Of a DNA stretch of 64,000 bases, positions 1 through 8,141 are shown piece by piece. Origin of the DNA: Roseibium porphyridii (GTDB lineage: Bacteria; Pseudomonadota; Alphaproteobacteria; Rhizobiales; Stappiaceae); the NCBI RefSeq assembly GCF_026191725.2, contig NZ_CP120863.1, forward strand, positions 2,584,001 to 2,648,000. Reading direction: 5' to 3'. The notes under the pieces are model-generated. The model searched no databases and was not told the origin of the DNA. It saw only the letters and a list, made by a program, of their open reading frames with translations. The translations under genes were made by a program, and so were the position numbers. The first letter of the stretch is position 1. Every line of letters starts with the position of its first letter.

Positions 1-552
1 GGAAATCATGGTCGAGCTGGAAAAAGCCAGCGCATAAAGAGTGTGTATTGCTGCGGACATGATGAAGGTTCCGACAACAATCACTGCGCCGACCCAGAAA
101 GGTGCATCGGCTTTCAGACCAAGAGATATGATCGCGATCCAGGCCAATGCCGCTTTGGGGTTCATCATCTGAATGATGTAGCCGCGTATGAAATATCCGC
201 TGGGCGTGCGTTTGCCGCCTTCGAGTTCTCGGGTCTCAATGTCATGGCGTGAAGCTGCAGATTTCAAAGACTTGTAAGCGAGCCAGAGCAGGTATGCTCC
301 GCCAAATATTTTGATAACCGTCAGAGCAGAAGCGTAGGCGGCGAGCAATGCGGATAGTCCGAGCACCGTCAGGACAGCCCAGGTGAAAGATCCTGCTGCG
401 ACACCGAGTGCCAATGACACGCCCGACTTTCTGCCAGCGCTCATGGATGTTCCAAGAACTGCGAGAATGTTTGGGCCCGGGCTGGCAATTGCCAGTAAAA
501 ACGCCGAATAGGCGAGCAGAATTCCTGGCAGGTAGATAGAGATCTGTTCCAC
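1..552 (-). CDS. LysE family amino-acid/metabolite exporter (3' end cut by window)
   Basis: Inner-membrane exporter of the LysE/RhtB family, which effluxes amino acids or similar small molecules. The frame is open over 184 codons from a GTG at 552 to the window edge, so the C-terminus is missing. It shows the family hallmarks: an N-terminal hydrophobic helix followed by a SPGPN motif, then a glycine-rich helix and an AYLLWLAYKS-type third helix, and a later NPKA motif. GTG is preferred because a GGGAAGAC ribosome site lies just upstream and the protein then starts directly at helix 1. It lies downstream of, and on the same strand as, the ArsR-type regulator, so the two may be co-transcribed. 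Substrate unknown. Confidence 0.85.
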   Translation of the reverse strand, partial: MEQISIYLPGILLAYSAFLLAIASPGPNILAVLGTSMSAGRKSGVSLALGVAAGSFTWAVLTVLGLSALLAAYASALTVIKIFGGAYLLWLAYKSLKSAASRHDIETRELEGGKRTPSGYFIRGYIIQMMNPKAALAWIAIISLGLKADAPFWVGAVIVVGTFIMSAAIHTLYALAFSSSTMIS

Positions 553-716
553 GACTGTCTTCCCTTTTGGTGTTCGACCTGAACACCATAAGAGGTCAAT
601 TGCAGGCAATGTTTCGAGCTGGGTCGAACTGTGCCGCCTCATTTTCGGGTGATTGGCTGAATTGACCCCATCTTGTCGATTGGGTCTGAGGCAAGTTTGC
701 TGACGACCTGAAAAGT

Positions 717-1406
717 CTAGTCCACCGGGAAAAGCTGCCTAATCTCGGCTTGCCCCTTTGGCGAGAACCGCACTGTTCGGCTGTTTCGGTCTCTGCGCAG
801 CCAGTCCTTCTCAATGAAGTGGGTCAACAAGGCAGCGCCCAGACTGCCGGCAAGATGGTTTCGGCGCTCACTCCAATCGAGGCACACTCTGCAGAGCGGC
901 CGCCGACTTGCGGTCAAGGCGTCGAGATCGATCCCGATCTCCCTGACAAAACTGCTTCCGTTTTCGGTCAGACCAAAGCCGCCCTTTGCACCGGCAATAG
1001 CCAGAAAGTCACGCGATTGCAGGCTGTCGAAGATGCGCACGGCCATATCGCCCGCCAGATGGTCGTAACAAACTCTTGCAGCTCGCATTGCCGGATCCTT
1101 TGGTCCGGTACGTGTGCGCAAGTGGCCCTTGCGTGCGGCCAGTCCCATCACAGCTTCGAGTACGGCGCCGACTTCAGGACCGGCAAGCGTGAAATAGCGG
1201 TGCCTGCCTAGCTTGGCCTGCAAGAGCAAGCCGCCCTCCATCAGCTTTTTAAGGTGGGAACTTGCGGTTTGACCGGTGACACCGGCTTCTGCTGCCAGTT
1301 CCGTGGCGGTCAGTGCCTTGCCGCTCAAGAGTGCGCCCAGCATATTGGCACGCGCGGGATCACCTATCAGTGCGCCAATGCGGGCAATGTCCGGACCTTC
1401 TTTCAC
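717..1406 (-). CDS. ArsR-type winged-helix transcriptional regulator
   Basis: DNA-binding repressor-like protein of 229 residues. The first ~90 residues form an ArsR/SmtB-like winged helix (a DPARANMLGAL segment, the recognition helix TGQTASSHLKKL, then a wing around HRYFTL). The C-terminal ~120 residues carry scattered Cys and a CRVCLDW segment but no recognised metal-site pattern. I chose GTG at 1406 because AGGGGA lies 7 bases upstream and a dyad at 1446-1462 then falls in the promoter; an ATG at 1442 in the same frame is the alternative. It is divergent from the NIPSNAP gene, which it probably regulates along with itself. Longer than a minimal ArsR (~100 aa), but such ArsR proteins with an extra C-terminal region are common in alphaproteobacteria. 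Confidence 0.8.
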   Translation of the reverse strand: MKEGPDIARIGALIGDPARANMLGALLSGKALTATELAAEAGVTGQTASSHLKKLMEGGLLLQAKLGRHRYFTLAGPEVGAVLEAVMGLAARKGHLRTRTGPKDPAMRAARVCYDHLAGDMAVRIFDSLQSRDFLAIAGAKGGFGLTENGSSFVREIGIDLDALTASRRPLCRVCLDWSERRNHLAGSLGAALLTHFIEKDWLRRDRNSRTVRFSPKGQAEIRQLFPVD

Positions 1407-1445
1407 GATTTTCCCCTCATGGTTCGATCTCCATCGAAGCATTGA

Positions 1446-1462
1446 TGTCATGCAACATGGCA
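1446..1462. promoter_or_regulatory. Candidate operator dyad between ArsR-type gene and NIPSNAP gene
   Basis: Near-perfect inverted repeat TGTCATG-CAA-CATGGCA in the short intergenic space between the two divergent genes. One mismatch in the arms. Its place, 40 bases upstream of the chosen regulator start and 35 bases before the NIPSNAP start, suits a shared operator. Assignment to the ArsR-type protein is inference. Confidence 0.4.
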
Positions 1463-1496
1463 CAAAGCCGGTCCACCGACCACCGGAAAGGACTTC

Positions 1497-1832
1497 ATGA
1501 TGATCACATGTTTCATCCGCTATCATATCGATCCGACAAAGCGGACTGCTTTTGATACCTATGCACGCAATTGGGGGCAGGCGATTCCCAGATGTGGCGC
1601 TGATCTGATCGGCTACTATGCGCCGCATGAAGGCTCGTCAACGCTTGCATACGGTGTTTATTCTATCGAAAACCTGGCGGCTTACGAAGCTTATCGAGCC
1701 CGGCTCGCTGCCGATCCGCTGGGACAGGAAAACTACGCTTTCGCCCAATCGGAAAAATTCATCTTGCGGGAAGACCGTACCTTTCTGAAACTGGCGTCCG
1801 CACCGCATGCCGTCGAGGGAGCAAAAAAGTGA
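1497..1832 (+). CDS. NIPSNAP family protein
   Basis: Small (111 aa) ferredoxin-like alpha/beta protein of the NIPSNAP family, dimeric folds with no generally agreed enzymatic role. The sequence shows the usual pattern: an [11 protein letters not shown] first strand, a helix around [10 protein letters not shown], a [13 protein letters not shown] turn, and a strand-helix with [16 protein letters not shown]. Two ATGs (1497 and 1500) follow an AAAGGA site; either is possible. The stop overlaps the start of the next gene (GTGA), so translation is probably coupled to the ABM-domain gene. Divergent from the ArsR-type regulator. Confidence 0.85.
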   Translation: MMITCFIRYHIDPTKRTAFDTYARNWGQAIPRCGADLIGYYAPHEGSSTLAYGVYSIENLAAYEAYRARLAADPLGQENYAFAQSEKFILREDRTFLKLASAPHAVEGAKK

Positions 1833-2173
1833 TTGCCGTGATTTTCGAAGTAATCCCGCATGCGGACAAACAGCAGGCTTATCTGGATGTGGCGGCCGAA
1901 ATGCGCCCACTTGTTGAACAGATTGACGGTTTCCTCTCTGTTGAGCGGTTTCAGAGCCTGACCAATCCTGAAAAACTGTTGTCCCTTTCCTACTTTCGTG
2001 ATGAAGCCGCCTTGAACGAATGGCGTCAGTTGACGCAACACCGCAAGGCACAGGCAGTGGGCAGGGGGAGTTACTTCAAAGACTACCGGCTTCGGGTCGC
2101 ACATGTGCTGCGGGACTACGGCATGGAAGAACGGTCCGAAGCACCGGACGACAGCCGTGCGCTCCACGGCTAG
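1829..2173 (+). CDS. Antibiotic biosynthesis monooxygenase (ABM) domain protein
   Basis: 114-residue ABM-fold protein. The order IAVIFEVIP strand, a helix [19 protein letters not shown], a SVERFQSL strand and a short helix [17 protein letters not shown] is typical of this family. The GTG start at 1829 overlaps the stop of the upstream NIPSNAP gene by four bases. The two small proteins share the ferredoxin-like fold and may act together on the same small molecule, which is inference. The acidic C-terminal tail after the ABM core looks disordered. Confidence 0.8.
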   Translation: MIAVIFEVIPHADKQQAYLDVAAEMRPLVEQIDGFLSVERFQSLTNPEKLLSLSYFRDEAALNEWRQLTQHRKAQAVGRGSYFKDYRLRVAHVLRDYGMEERSEAPDDSRALHG

Positions 2174-2187
2174 AACAAAATACTCTC

Positions 2188-3075
2188 ATGCAAAATCGCC
2201 CTCTTGAATACACCCTTTTGGGGTGTCTCGCCCTGTTGTGGGGCTCATCCTATATGTGGATTGCTCTTGCGCTGCCAACGATCCCGCCGACGACGCTGAT
2301 TGCCATTCGCGTTGCTCTCGCGTCGGTCATCTTGTTGGCAATAATGGCCTTTTGGGGCATCCGATTGCCTTTGGATGCACGTAGTTGGCGCTTGTTCATG
2401 GTTCAGTCGCTGGTCAACAGCACCGGTCCGTGGATGTTGCTTGCCTGGGGGCAACAATATGCCGGTACCGCGGTTTCCAGTGTCTTGAACTCAACATCGC
2501 CGCTCTGGGTCTTTGCCTTTTCGTTTGTGTTGCTGCAAAGCGGAAACCGGCCGGGTGCCAGACAATTGGCTGGTGCACTTCTTGGATTTGCGGGCATCGT
2601 GCTCATTGTTGGCACAGGCGCACTGGATGATCTGGGGCAGAATCTATTGCCGCAACTGGCCGTTCTCCTGAGTGCGGTGCTATACGGATTTGCAGCTCTT
2701 CGCGGCAGACTGTTTGCCGGTATGCACCCTATCGTTCCGGCCAGCGGGACACTTCTATGCTCGGCACTGGTGCTTGTTCCTGCAAGTCTGATTGTGGACA
2801 GTCCCTGGCAACTTGCGCCCAGCCTGATGGGCATTGGCGCTGCGATTTTCCTCGGCACGGCCTGCACGGCTCTGGCATTTCTGATCTATTTCCGTCTTCT
2901 GTCGACACTCGGAGCCATGGGAACGGCCAGTCAGGCCTACCTGCGATCCGGCGTCGGGGTCTTTCTGGGGGTCGTGTTTCTCTCTGAGACGCTTGATATT
3001 GAGACCTTTGTCGGAATCTGCCTTGCCATTCTCGGGGTGGTTCTGATCAACTGGCCGAAGAGGCGAAACGGTTGA
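2188..3075 (+). CDS. EamA/DMT-superfamily transporter
   Basis: 295-residue inner-membrane transporter with ten predicted helices arranged as two EamA repeats, the second ending in a GVVLINWPKR cytoplasmic tail. The N-terminus (LGCLALLWGSSYMWI) and the GTAVSSVLNSTSPLWVFAF stretch are characteristic of drug/metabolite transporters. The ATG at 2188 is chosen although the frame is open further upstream, because the upstream part overlaps the ABM gene and is not membrane-like. It sits 14 bases after the ABM gene, so it likely belongs to the same operon. Substrate cannot be read from sequence. Confidence 0.85.
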   Translation: MQNRPLEYTLLGCLALLWGSSYMWIALALPTIPPTTLIAIRVALASVILLAIMAFWGIRLPLDARSWRLFMVQSLVNSTGPWMLLAWGQQYAGTAVSSVLNSTSPLWVFAFSFVLLQSGNRPGARQLAGALLGFAGIVLIVGTGALDDLGQNLLPQLAVLLSAVLYGFAALRGRLFAGMHPIVPASGTLLCSALVLVPASLIVDSPWQLAPSLMGIGAAIFLGTACTALAFLIYFRLLSTLGAMGTASQAYLRSGVGVFLGVVFLSETLDIETFVGICLAILGVVLINWPKRRNG

Positions 3076-3104
3076 AGTGTACCGCCGCCAGGTAAGGAGG
3101 TGTC

Positions 3105-3527
3105 ATGAGTGTCCTAACCGTTTTTGAGGCCGGCTCCCGGCCGACCAAACGTGCCAATCCAGAGTATTTTACCGGCTCTGTCTGGCAGGATCCGGTGATA
3201 GAAGCACCTGCACCGGCACGGGTCCGCGCACTCAGAGTGACGTTTGAACCAAAGGCGCGCACCCACTGGCATACCCACCCGCTTGGACAGACTTTGCACA
3301 TTCTGGAAGGTGCCGGGTTCGTCCATGTCTGGGGACAGGAAAAGCTGTCGATACTGCCGGGCGACGTCGTCTGGATCCCACCAGGTGTGAAGCACTGGCA
3401 CGGAGCCGGACCAAACACCACGATGGTACATCTGGCCATTCAGGAAGAGTTGGACGGTTCTGTCGCCGAGTGGCTGGAAGCAGTCGACGACGCTACATAC
3501 GCAGGCGGGATAGAAGCGCGGCGGTAA
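3105..3527 (+). CDS. Cupin-domain protein
   Basis: 140-residue single-domain cupin. Cupin motif 1 is visible as the run from HWHTHPLGQ to LEGAGFVHVWG, and motif 2 as PGDVVWIPPGVKHWHGA, giving the two His, one Glu-equivalent position (here Gln in the first motif) and a second His set for a metal site. It resembles the carboxymuconolactone-associated or mandelonitrile lyase-like cupins. AGGTAAGGAGGTGTC precedes the ATG, a strong ribosome site. Last gene of the run starting at 1497; convergent with the sensor kinase that follows. Specific reaction unknown. Confidence 0.85.
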   Translation: MSVLTVFEAGSRPTKRANPEYFTGSVWQDPVIEAPAPARVRALRVTFEPKARTHWHTHPLGQTLHILEGAGFVHVWGQEKLSILPGDVVWIPPGVKHWHGAGPNTTMVHLAIQEELDGSVAEWLEAVDDATYAGGIEARR

Positions 3528-3575
3528 TGTCAACTCTGGTTTAAGGTCGTACTGAATCTGCGGATTTTGGCCTAG

Positions 3576-5024
3576 TCAGTTTCTCACTTCTCCCAAAGGC
3601 AACCGCAATTCGGCAACCAGCCCGCCTTCGGGGTGGTTGCGCAAGTTGATCGTCCCGCCATGGGCATGGATGATCGAGCGGGTGATGGCAAGGCCGAGGC
3701 CGATGCCTCCGGTTTCCTCGCTTCGGGATTCTTCAAGCCTGACAAACGGTTCGAAGACATCTTTAAGCCTGTCTTCCGGAATTCCGGGTCCTTTGTCGCG
3801 AATGGAAACAATCACATCGCTGCCGCTTTGCTCAGCTTTGACTGTTACCGCTTCCCCGTAACGATTTCCGTTTTCGATCAAATTCCTAAGCGCGCGTTTC
3901 ATTGCAACGGGCCGGCAAGACAGGATGATGGTCCCGTCGGTCTTCACGCTGCAGGCATTGCCCATATCTTCCTGGTCACTAGCCAGAGCCTCCAGCATTG
4001 CACCAAGATCTGCCTTCTCAGCGGGTTCTGCATTGGCCTCGTCTTTGGCAAAGCGCAGCGTGGCCTCCGTCATCGCCGCCATTTCTTCCAGTGTCTCGAT
4101 CATCTTTTCCCGGTTCTCGTCATCATCGATAAATTCGGCCCTGATCCGAAGCGATGTGATGGGAGTTCTGAGATCGTGACTGATGGCCGCCAGCATGCGG
4201 GTCCGGTCTTTGACAAAGCGGGTCAGTCGATCCTGCATGTCATTGAAAGAGCTGGTGAGAGCACGCACTTCCTTCGGCCCTGTGGGATGGAGCGCTTCGA
4301 GATCTTCACCTCGGCCAAGTTTCTCGGCTGATACGGCCAGATCCTTCAGCGGTCTCGTAACGCGGCGAACCGCGAACCCTATGATCAAAACGGCGGCAAG
4401 AGCGGTCAGGCCAAGTTGTACCAAAAGCGGTATGATTGCCCCCTTGGGAGGGCGATAACTGGTCGCGACATTCAGCCAGCGTCCATCAGCTTGCTGAATG
4501 GAAAGCGAAAGATCCTCAGGCTTGTTCATGATCCGCTTGAGATTGGGCGGCCTTTCGCCTTTTGGAACATCGCGCCAGCTTGGGTTTCTGTCGTCATTCC
4601 TTGCACGGTCGCGCGGTCCCCGCTTTTCGTCCGCGTGTATGTTGATATGCGCGACATAATCGTGCCCGAGCCTGTTGCTGATGTAGCCTTGCAAGCGCTG
4701 TTCGAACCGCGATGCACCGGGCTTTGGAGCGAGCGGAGTGTCCCCGATCCAGAAAATGGCATACCGGCTGCTGCTGGCATCCAGGATTTTCTGTTGCAGC
4801 TCTTCAGGTGTTTCTTCAAGCAGCGTTGCGATCGAGATCGCTCTCGACAGAAGATTGTCCCGTGCAGCGGCAACCATGGTGATGCGGCGCTCATCATGGA
4901 AAATCCAGACGCTGAGCGCCTGCGCAGCAACGATGGCTGCCAGAAGCAGTACAATCAATTGCGCCGCAATTGATTTGGGCCATAGCCGATAGAGCGTTGT
5001 CTTTATGAGTTGAGGAGCGCTCAT
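3576..5024 (-). CDS. Sensor histidine kinase (EnvZ-like)
   Basis: Membrane sensor kinase of 482 residues. One transmembrane helix spans about residues 20-42, a periplasmic domain rich in charged residues runs to ~195, and a second helix at ~197-220 leads into a HAMP segment with the VTRPLKDLA motif. The dimerisation and phosphoacceptor box reads AAISHDLRTPITSLR, followed by N (NLIENGNRYG), G1 (DKGPGIPED) and G2 (GIGLGLAITR) boxes, so the catalytic domain is complete. The ATG overlaps the stop of the response-regulator gene (ATGA), indicating translational coupling. The adjacent EF-hand gene suggests a cation or envelope signal, which is inference. Confidence 0.92.
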   Translation of the reverse strand: MSAPQLIKTTLYRLWPKSIAAQLIVLLLAAIVAAQALSVWIFHDERRITMVAAARDNLLSRAISIATLLEETPEELQQKILDASSSRYAIFWIGDTPLAPKPGASRFEQRLQGYISNRLGHDYVAHINIHADEKRGPRDRARNDDRNPSWRDVPKGERPPNLKRIMNKPEDLSLSIQQADGRWLNVATSYRPPKGAIIPLLVQLGLTALAAVLIIGFAVRRVTRPLKDLAVSAEKLGRGEDLEALHPTGPKEVRALTSSFNDMQDRLTRFVKDRTRMLAAISHDLRTPITSLRIRAEFIDDDENREKMIETLEEMAAMTEATLRFAKDEANAEPAEKADLGAMLEALASDQEDMGNACSVKTDGTIILSCRPVAMKRALRNLIENGNRYGEAVTVKAEQSGSDVIVSIRDKGPGIPEDRLKDVFEPFVRLEESRSEETGGIGLGLAITRSIIHAHGGTINLRNHPEGGLVAELRLPLGEVRN

Positions 5025-5749
5025 GCGGTTCCGTCTTTGACTTCAGCGGTAAACATATAGCCGCCGCCCCAGACTGTCTTGATCAGCTTCGGGTCTTTCG
5101 GATCTGTTTCTATTTTCCTGCGCAGACGCGACACCTGGTTGTCGATGGACCTGTCGAAGACTGCCGGTGTTCGTCCCGTGGTGAGGTCGAGCAGCTGGTC
5201 GCGATTGAGCACCATTTTCGGCCGTTTCAAGAACGCGCAGAGCAGCTGAAATTCACCGCTTGAAAGTGCAACGGCCACGCCCTCAGGGTCCATCAGCTCA
5301 CGGCGGGACACATTGAGCGCCCAACCGTCGAAGGACAGCAATTCCTGTTCAATCGGATCGCGCTCCTTTGGAACGAGCGACGTTCGCCTGAGCACGGCCC
5401 GGATCCGGGCAAGAAGTTCGCGAGGGTTGAACGGCTTGGTGACATAGTCGTCTGCGCCTATTTCCAGACCAATGACCCGATCCGTGTCGTCGGCCATGGC
5501 TGTCAGCAGGATCACCGGCAAGGACCCTGTTTCCACAAGGTGCCGGCACAGTGACAGCCCGTCTTCGCCGGGCATCATGATGTCCAGAACGACGAGGTCA
5601 ATTGATGCCGCTTTCAATGCCTTGCGCGCGTGAGCAGCATTTTCCGCACTCGTTGCGCGCATGCCGTTCTTGATCAGATAGCGGGCCAGCGTTTCACGAA
5701 TGTCGCGGTGGTCGTCCACCACCAGAATATGCGGGCTCGGGTCGCTCAC
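5021..5749 (-). CDS. OmpR-family response regulator
   Basis: 242-residue response regulator. The receiver domain has the acidic pair in LVVDDHRD, the phosphoacceptor Asp56 in LVVLDIMMPG, the LLTA switch and a TKPF lysine. The C-terminal half is an OmpR winged helix ending in IKTVWGGGYMF. A GTG start is used, with CGGAGAC a few bases upstream. First gene of a two-gene operon with the kinase. The divergent promoter region holds GACACTT repeats (5862-5902) that could be its binding site. Confidence 0.93.
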   Translation of the reverse strand: MSDPSPHILVVDDHRDIRETLARYLIKNGMRATSAENAAHARKALKAASIDLVVLDIMMPGEDGLSLCRHLVETGSLPVILLTAMADDTDRVIGLEIGADDYVTKPFNPRELLARIRAVLRRTSLVPKERDPIEQELLSFDGWALNVSRRELMDPEGVAVALSSGEFQLLCAFLKRPKMVLNRDQLLDLTTGRTPAVFDRSIDNQVSRLRRKIETDPKDPKLIKTVWGGGYMFTAEVKDGTA

Positions 5750-5861
5750 GTTTGTCTCCGTCTTGGCGGCGGGTTCTGTACTTGGTGTCCATCCGCCACT
5801 TCATTGTGTCTAAAGCCTAAATAATAACAAGCGCACCCACGTGCGAGGCGAGTTTGTATCA

Positions 5862-5902
5862 AAGTGTGTCGCAGGGGCCAAACGGGACACTTGGCGACAC
5901 TT
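5862..5902. promoter_or_regulatory. GACACTT repeats upstream of EF-hand gene, candidate response-regulator site
   Basis: Two direct GACACTT copies at 5886-5892 and 5896-5902 have a period of exactly 10 bases, one helical turn, as OmpR-family proteins prefer. A related inverted element AAGTGTGTC lies at 5862-5870. The cluster is about 80 bases upstream of the EF-hand start and 115 bases upstream of the divergent regulator start. Binding by the neighbouring regulator is inference. Confidence 0.4.
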
Positions 5903-5977
5903 CGAGCCGCCCAGAAGGGTATTCCTGCGACAATTGCTTCCTACGTTCGGCTCATCAACGAACAAGGAGTTGTTGGA

Positions 5978-6946
5978 ATGAAACCGTTCAAGAAGATTGC
6001 AATTGCCGCCCTGGCTGCGAGCGTCGCGGGCACCGCGCTGACCGCCGGCATGTCTGCGTCTGCCCAGAGTGGCCCTGCATCGGGGGACGGGGGCAAAGAA
6101 ATTCAACAGCCGGTCGCCGAGCGCATGGCCCATAAGGGTGAGCGAAGCGGTCGCGGCTGGGGCCGGGGTCATCGCGGGGGTGAGCGACGTGCCGAACGCC
6201 TGTTTGAGCGTTTTGACGTGGACAAGGATGGCGTCATTACAGCTGAAGAGATCGCCGAAGTCCGGTCTGCGAACTTCGCGGCAGCGGATACCGATGGAAG
6301 CGGCGAGATCAGCCTGGAAGAATTCAAGGCAGAATTCCTGACCCGGTCGAATGATCGCATGGTTCGTGCGTTCCAGTTCCTGGATACGGACGGCGACGGT
6401 ACGGTGACACAGGCAGAATACGATGCAGCCGCCAACCGTCTTTTCAATCGGCTTGATCGCGATGGAAACGGCACGGTTGAACGTGTCCGCGGTCAGCGGG
6501 GACAGAATGCCGGCGAAGGCGGCCAACGGGCCGAGCGCGGTGAACGCGGCGGACGCCGTGGCGGACACGGACGGGGCGGTCCCGGTCGGATGTTCCTGAG
6601 CCTCTTTGACACGGATGGCGATGGTTCCGTAACCCGAGAAGACTTCGATGCACAGCGTGCTGAATTGTTTTCGCTTGCCGACACAAACGGGAGCGGATCG
6701 TTCACGCTGGAAGACTTTGGTCCGATGTGGATGTCAGTCAATGAGAACCGCATCGTCGACATGTTCCAGCGCGCTGATGCCGACGGAAGTCTCGGTGTCA
6801 CAGCCGAAGAGCATGGAAAGCGCCTTGACCGACTGATGGATCGCGCCGACCGAAACAAGGATGGCGTGATCACCAAAGCCGACTTCAAAGGCGGCAAGAA
6901 AATGAAGGGTAAAGGTCGGGGTCACGGCAAAAAGCAGCGAGGATAA
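5978..6946 (+). CDS. Secreted multi-EF-hand calcium-binding protein
   Basis: 322-residue exported protein with a signal peptide (KKIAIAALAASVAGTALTAG, cleavage near SASA). I count eight EF-hand loops in four pairs: DVDKDGVITAEE, DTDGSGEISLEE, DTDGDGTVTQAE, DRDGNGTVERVR, DTDGDGSVTRED, DTNGSGSFTLED, DADGSLGVTAEE and DRNKDGVITKAD. The fourth lacks the acidic residue at loop position 12 and the seventh has Leu where Gly is usual at position 6. Gly/Arg/His-rich linkers lie at about residues 55-62 and 170-205. The ATG at 5978 has an AAGGAG site upstream; the longer frame is not signal-peptide-like. Probably binds Ca2+ in the periplasm. Transcribed divergently from the two-component pair. Confidence 0.88.
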   Translation: MKPFKKIAIAALAASVAGTALTAGMSASAQSGPASGDGGKEIQQPVAERMAHKGERSGRGWGRGHRGGERRAERLFERFDVDKDGVITAEEIAEVRSANFAAADTDGSGEISLEEFKAEFLTRSNDRMVRAFQFLDTDGDGTVTQAEYDAAANRLFNRLDRDGNGTVERVRGQRGQNAGEGGQRAERGERGGRRGGHGRGGPGRMFLSLFDTDGDGSVTREDFDAQRAELFSLADTNGSGSFTLEDFGPMWMSVNENRIVDMFQRADADGSLGVTAEEHGKRLDRLMDRADRNKDGVITKADFKGGKKMKGKGRGHGKKQRG

Positions 6947-7014
6947 GCCGCTTCTGGTCAAATGGCCTGACAGCATTTCCCCGCACTTCCTACCCACACC
7001 CGCGGGGGGACAGA

Positions 7015-7044
7015 GGGGGAGCCGCCATTGCGGCTCCCCCTTTT
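7015..7044 (+). terminator. Rho-independent terminator after EF-hand gene
   Basis: A perfect 10-bp stem (GGGGGAGCCG paired with CGGCTCCCCC), a 6-base loop and four T residues, about 70 bases after the stop of the EF-hand gene. Confidence 0.9.
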
Positions 7045-7119
7045 GACTGTTTTCGCCCGTGTTACGTGAATCTCAAGATTTTGCCGTGATAGTGCGCGCG
7101 TCAGAATTGGGAGATCACC

Positions 7120-8121
7120 ATGGCCAAGCCAGGATTGAACGACTTCGTTGCGGCAAAGATTGCGGAAAGACGCGTCAGTGAAGACGATGTCGTCACGTTG
7201 CGCAGATACATCTACGGCGATATGGCCGTGTCGCTGGAAGAAGGTGCTTCACTCTTTCACCTGAACAACGCATCGCCCGATCTTTGCGAGGCATGGTTTG
7301 TGCTCTTTCCCGAAGCGATTGCCGACATTCTCGTCAATCAGGCCAGTCCTCAGGGTTACGTCTCAAATGACAATGCCGATTGGTTGATCGGTCAAATCAC
7401 CGCAGACGGCAAGGTGTGTTCAGCAACCGAACTGGATGCCGTATTGCATGTGCTTGAGAAGGCGCGTGAAGTCCCTGAAAGTCTTGAATTGTTTGCACTA
7501 AACACGGTCAAAGACAGTGTCTTGACCGGCAAAGGTGCTACGCGTTCAGGAGAGCAATTGAGACCGGGTGTTATCGGAGATGCCGAGGTCGAGCTGTTGC
7601 GCAGAGTGCTTTATGCAGGATCCGGCAGCCGCGGCTCGGCCATATCCAGGGCTGAAGCTGAAATCCTGTTCGAGTTGAACGACGCGACCGTTGAAGCTGA
7701 CAATGCCCCGGCTTGGTCAGAACTCTTCGTGAAAGCCGTTGCCAACTACATGATGGCCATGTCCGGTTTCACACCGCCTTCCCGGGATGTTGCTCTTGCT
7801 CGTGAAAACTGGCTTGAGACACCGGGTGGTTTTGACGGCGGGCTTGGCGGTTTTTTCAAGAAAATGATTGGCGGAGGCCTTGGCGGTGTGCTCGATGCAC
7901 ATGAGAGCAAGCCGTCGGCATATGCCGAGCGAGGCGCTGCGATTGAAGAGGAAATCGCGCGGAACGAAATCGTTACGGAAGAAGAGGCTTCCTGGCTGGT
8001 GACGCGAATAGGCCAGGACGGCGTCTTGCACGAAAACGAGAAATCCCTGCTGCGGTTCATCCGCGAGGAAAGCCCGAATATTCATCCTCTTTTGAAGCCG
8101 CTGATGGACAAGGCGATTTGA
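7120..8121 (+). CDS. Repeat-containing protein of unknown function
   Basis: Cytosolic-looking 333-residue protein without signal or membrane helix. I do not recognise the family. Two related helical units are visible: residues ~17-125 (VSEDDVVTLRRYIYGDMAVS, then EGASLFHLNNA, AWFVLFPEAIADIL) and ~152-240 (IGDAEVELLRRVLYAG, then AEAEILFELNDA, AWSELFVKAVANYM). A glycine-rich linker (~245-272) precedes a third, partial unit (EEEASWLVTRIGQDGVLHENEK) that matches ADWLIGQITADGKVCSATEL of unit 1. The repeated acidic 'DG.....E' pattern recalls TerB-like helical domains, but that is only a suggestion. Own promoter after the upstream terminator; convergent with the YceI gene. Confidence 0.8.
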   Translation: MAKPGLNDFVAAKIAERRVSEDDVVTLRRYIYGDMAVSLEEGASLFHLNNASPDLCEAWFVLFPEAIADILVNQASPQGYVSNDNADWLIGQITADGKVCSATELDAVLHVLEKAREVPESLELFALNTVKDSVLTGKGATRSGEQLRPGVIGDAEVELLRRVLYAGSGSRGSAISRAEAEILFELNDATVEADNAPAWSELFVKAVANYMMAMSGFTPPSRDVALARENWLETPGGFDGGLGGFFKKMIGGGLGGVLDAHESKPSAYAERGAAIEEEIARNEIVTEEEASWLVTRIGQDGVLHENEKSLLRFIREESPNIHPLLKPLMDKAI

Positions 8122-8141
8122 CCGCATGACCGGTCAGTCGC

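Noticed and set aside
5810..6568. 252-codon antisense open frame over the EF-hand gene
   Set aside because: Coding evidence (signal peptide, EF loops) is on the other strand.
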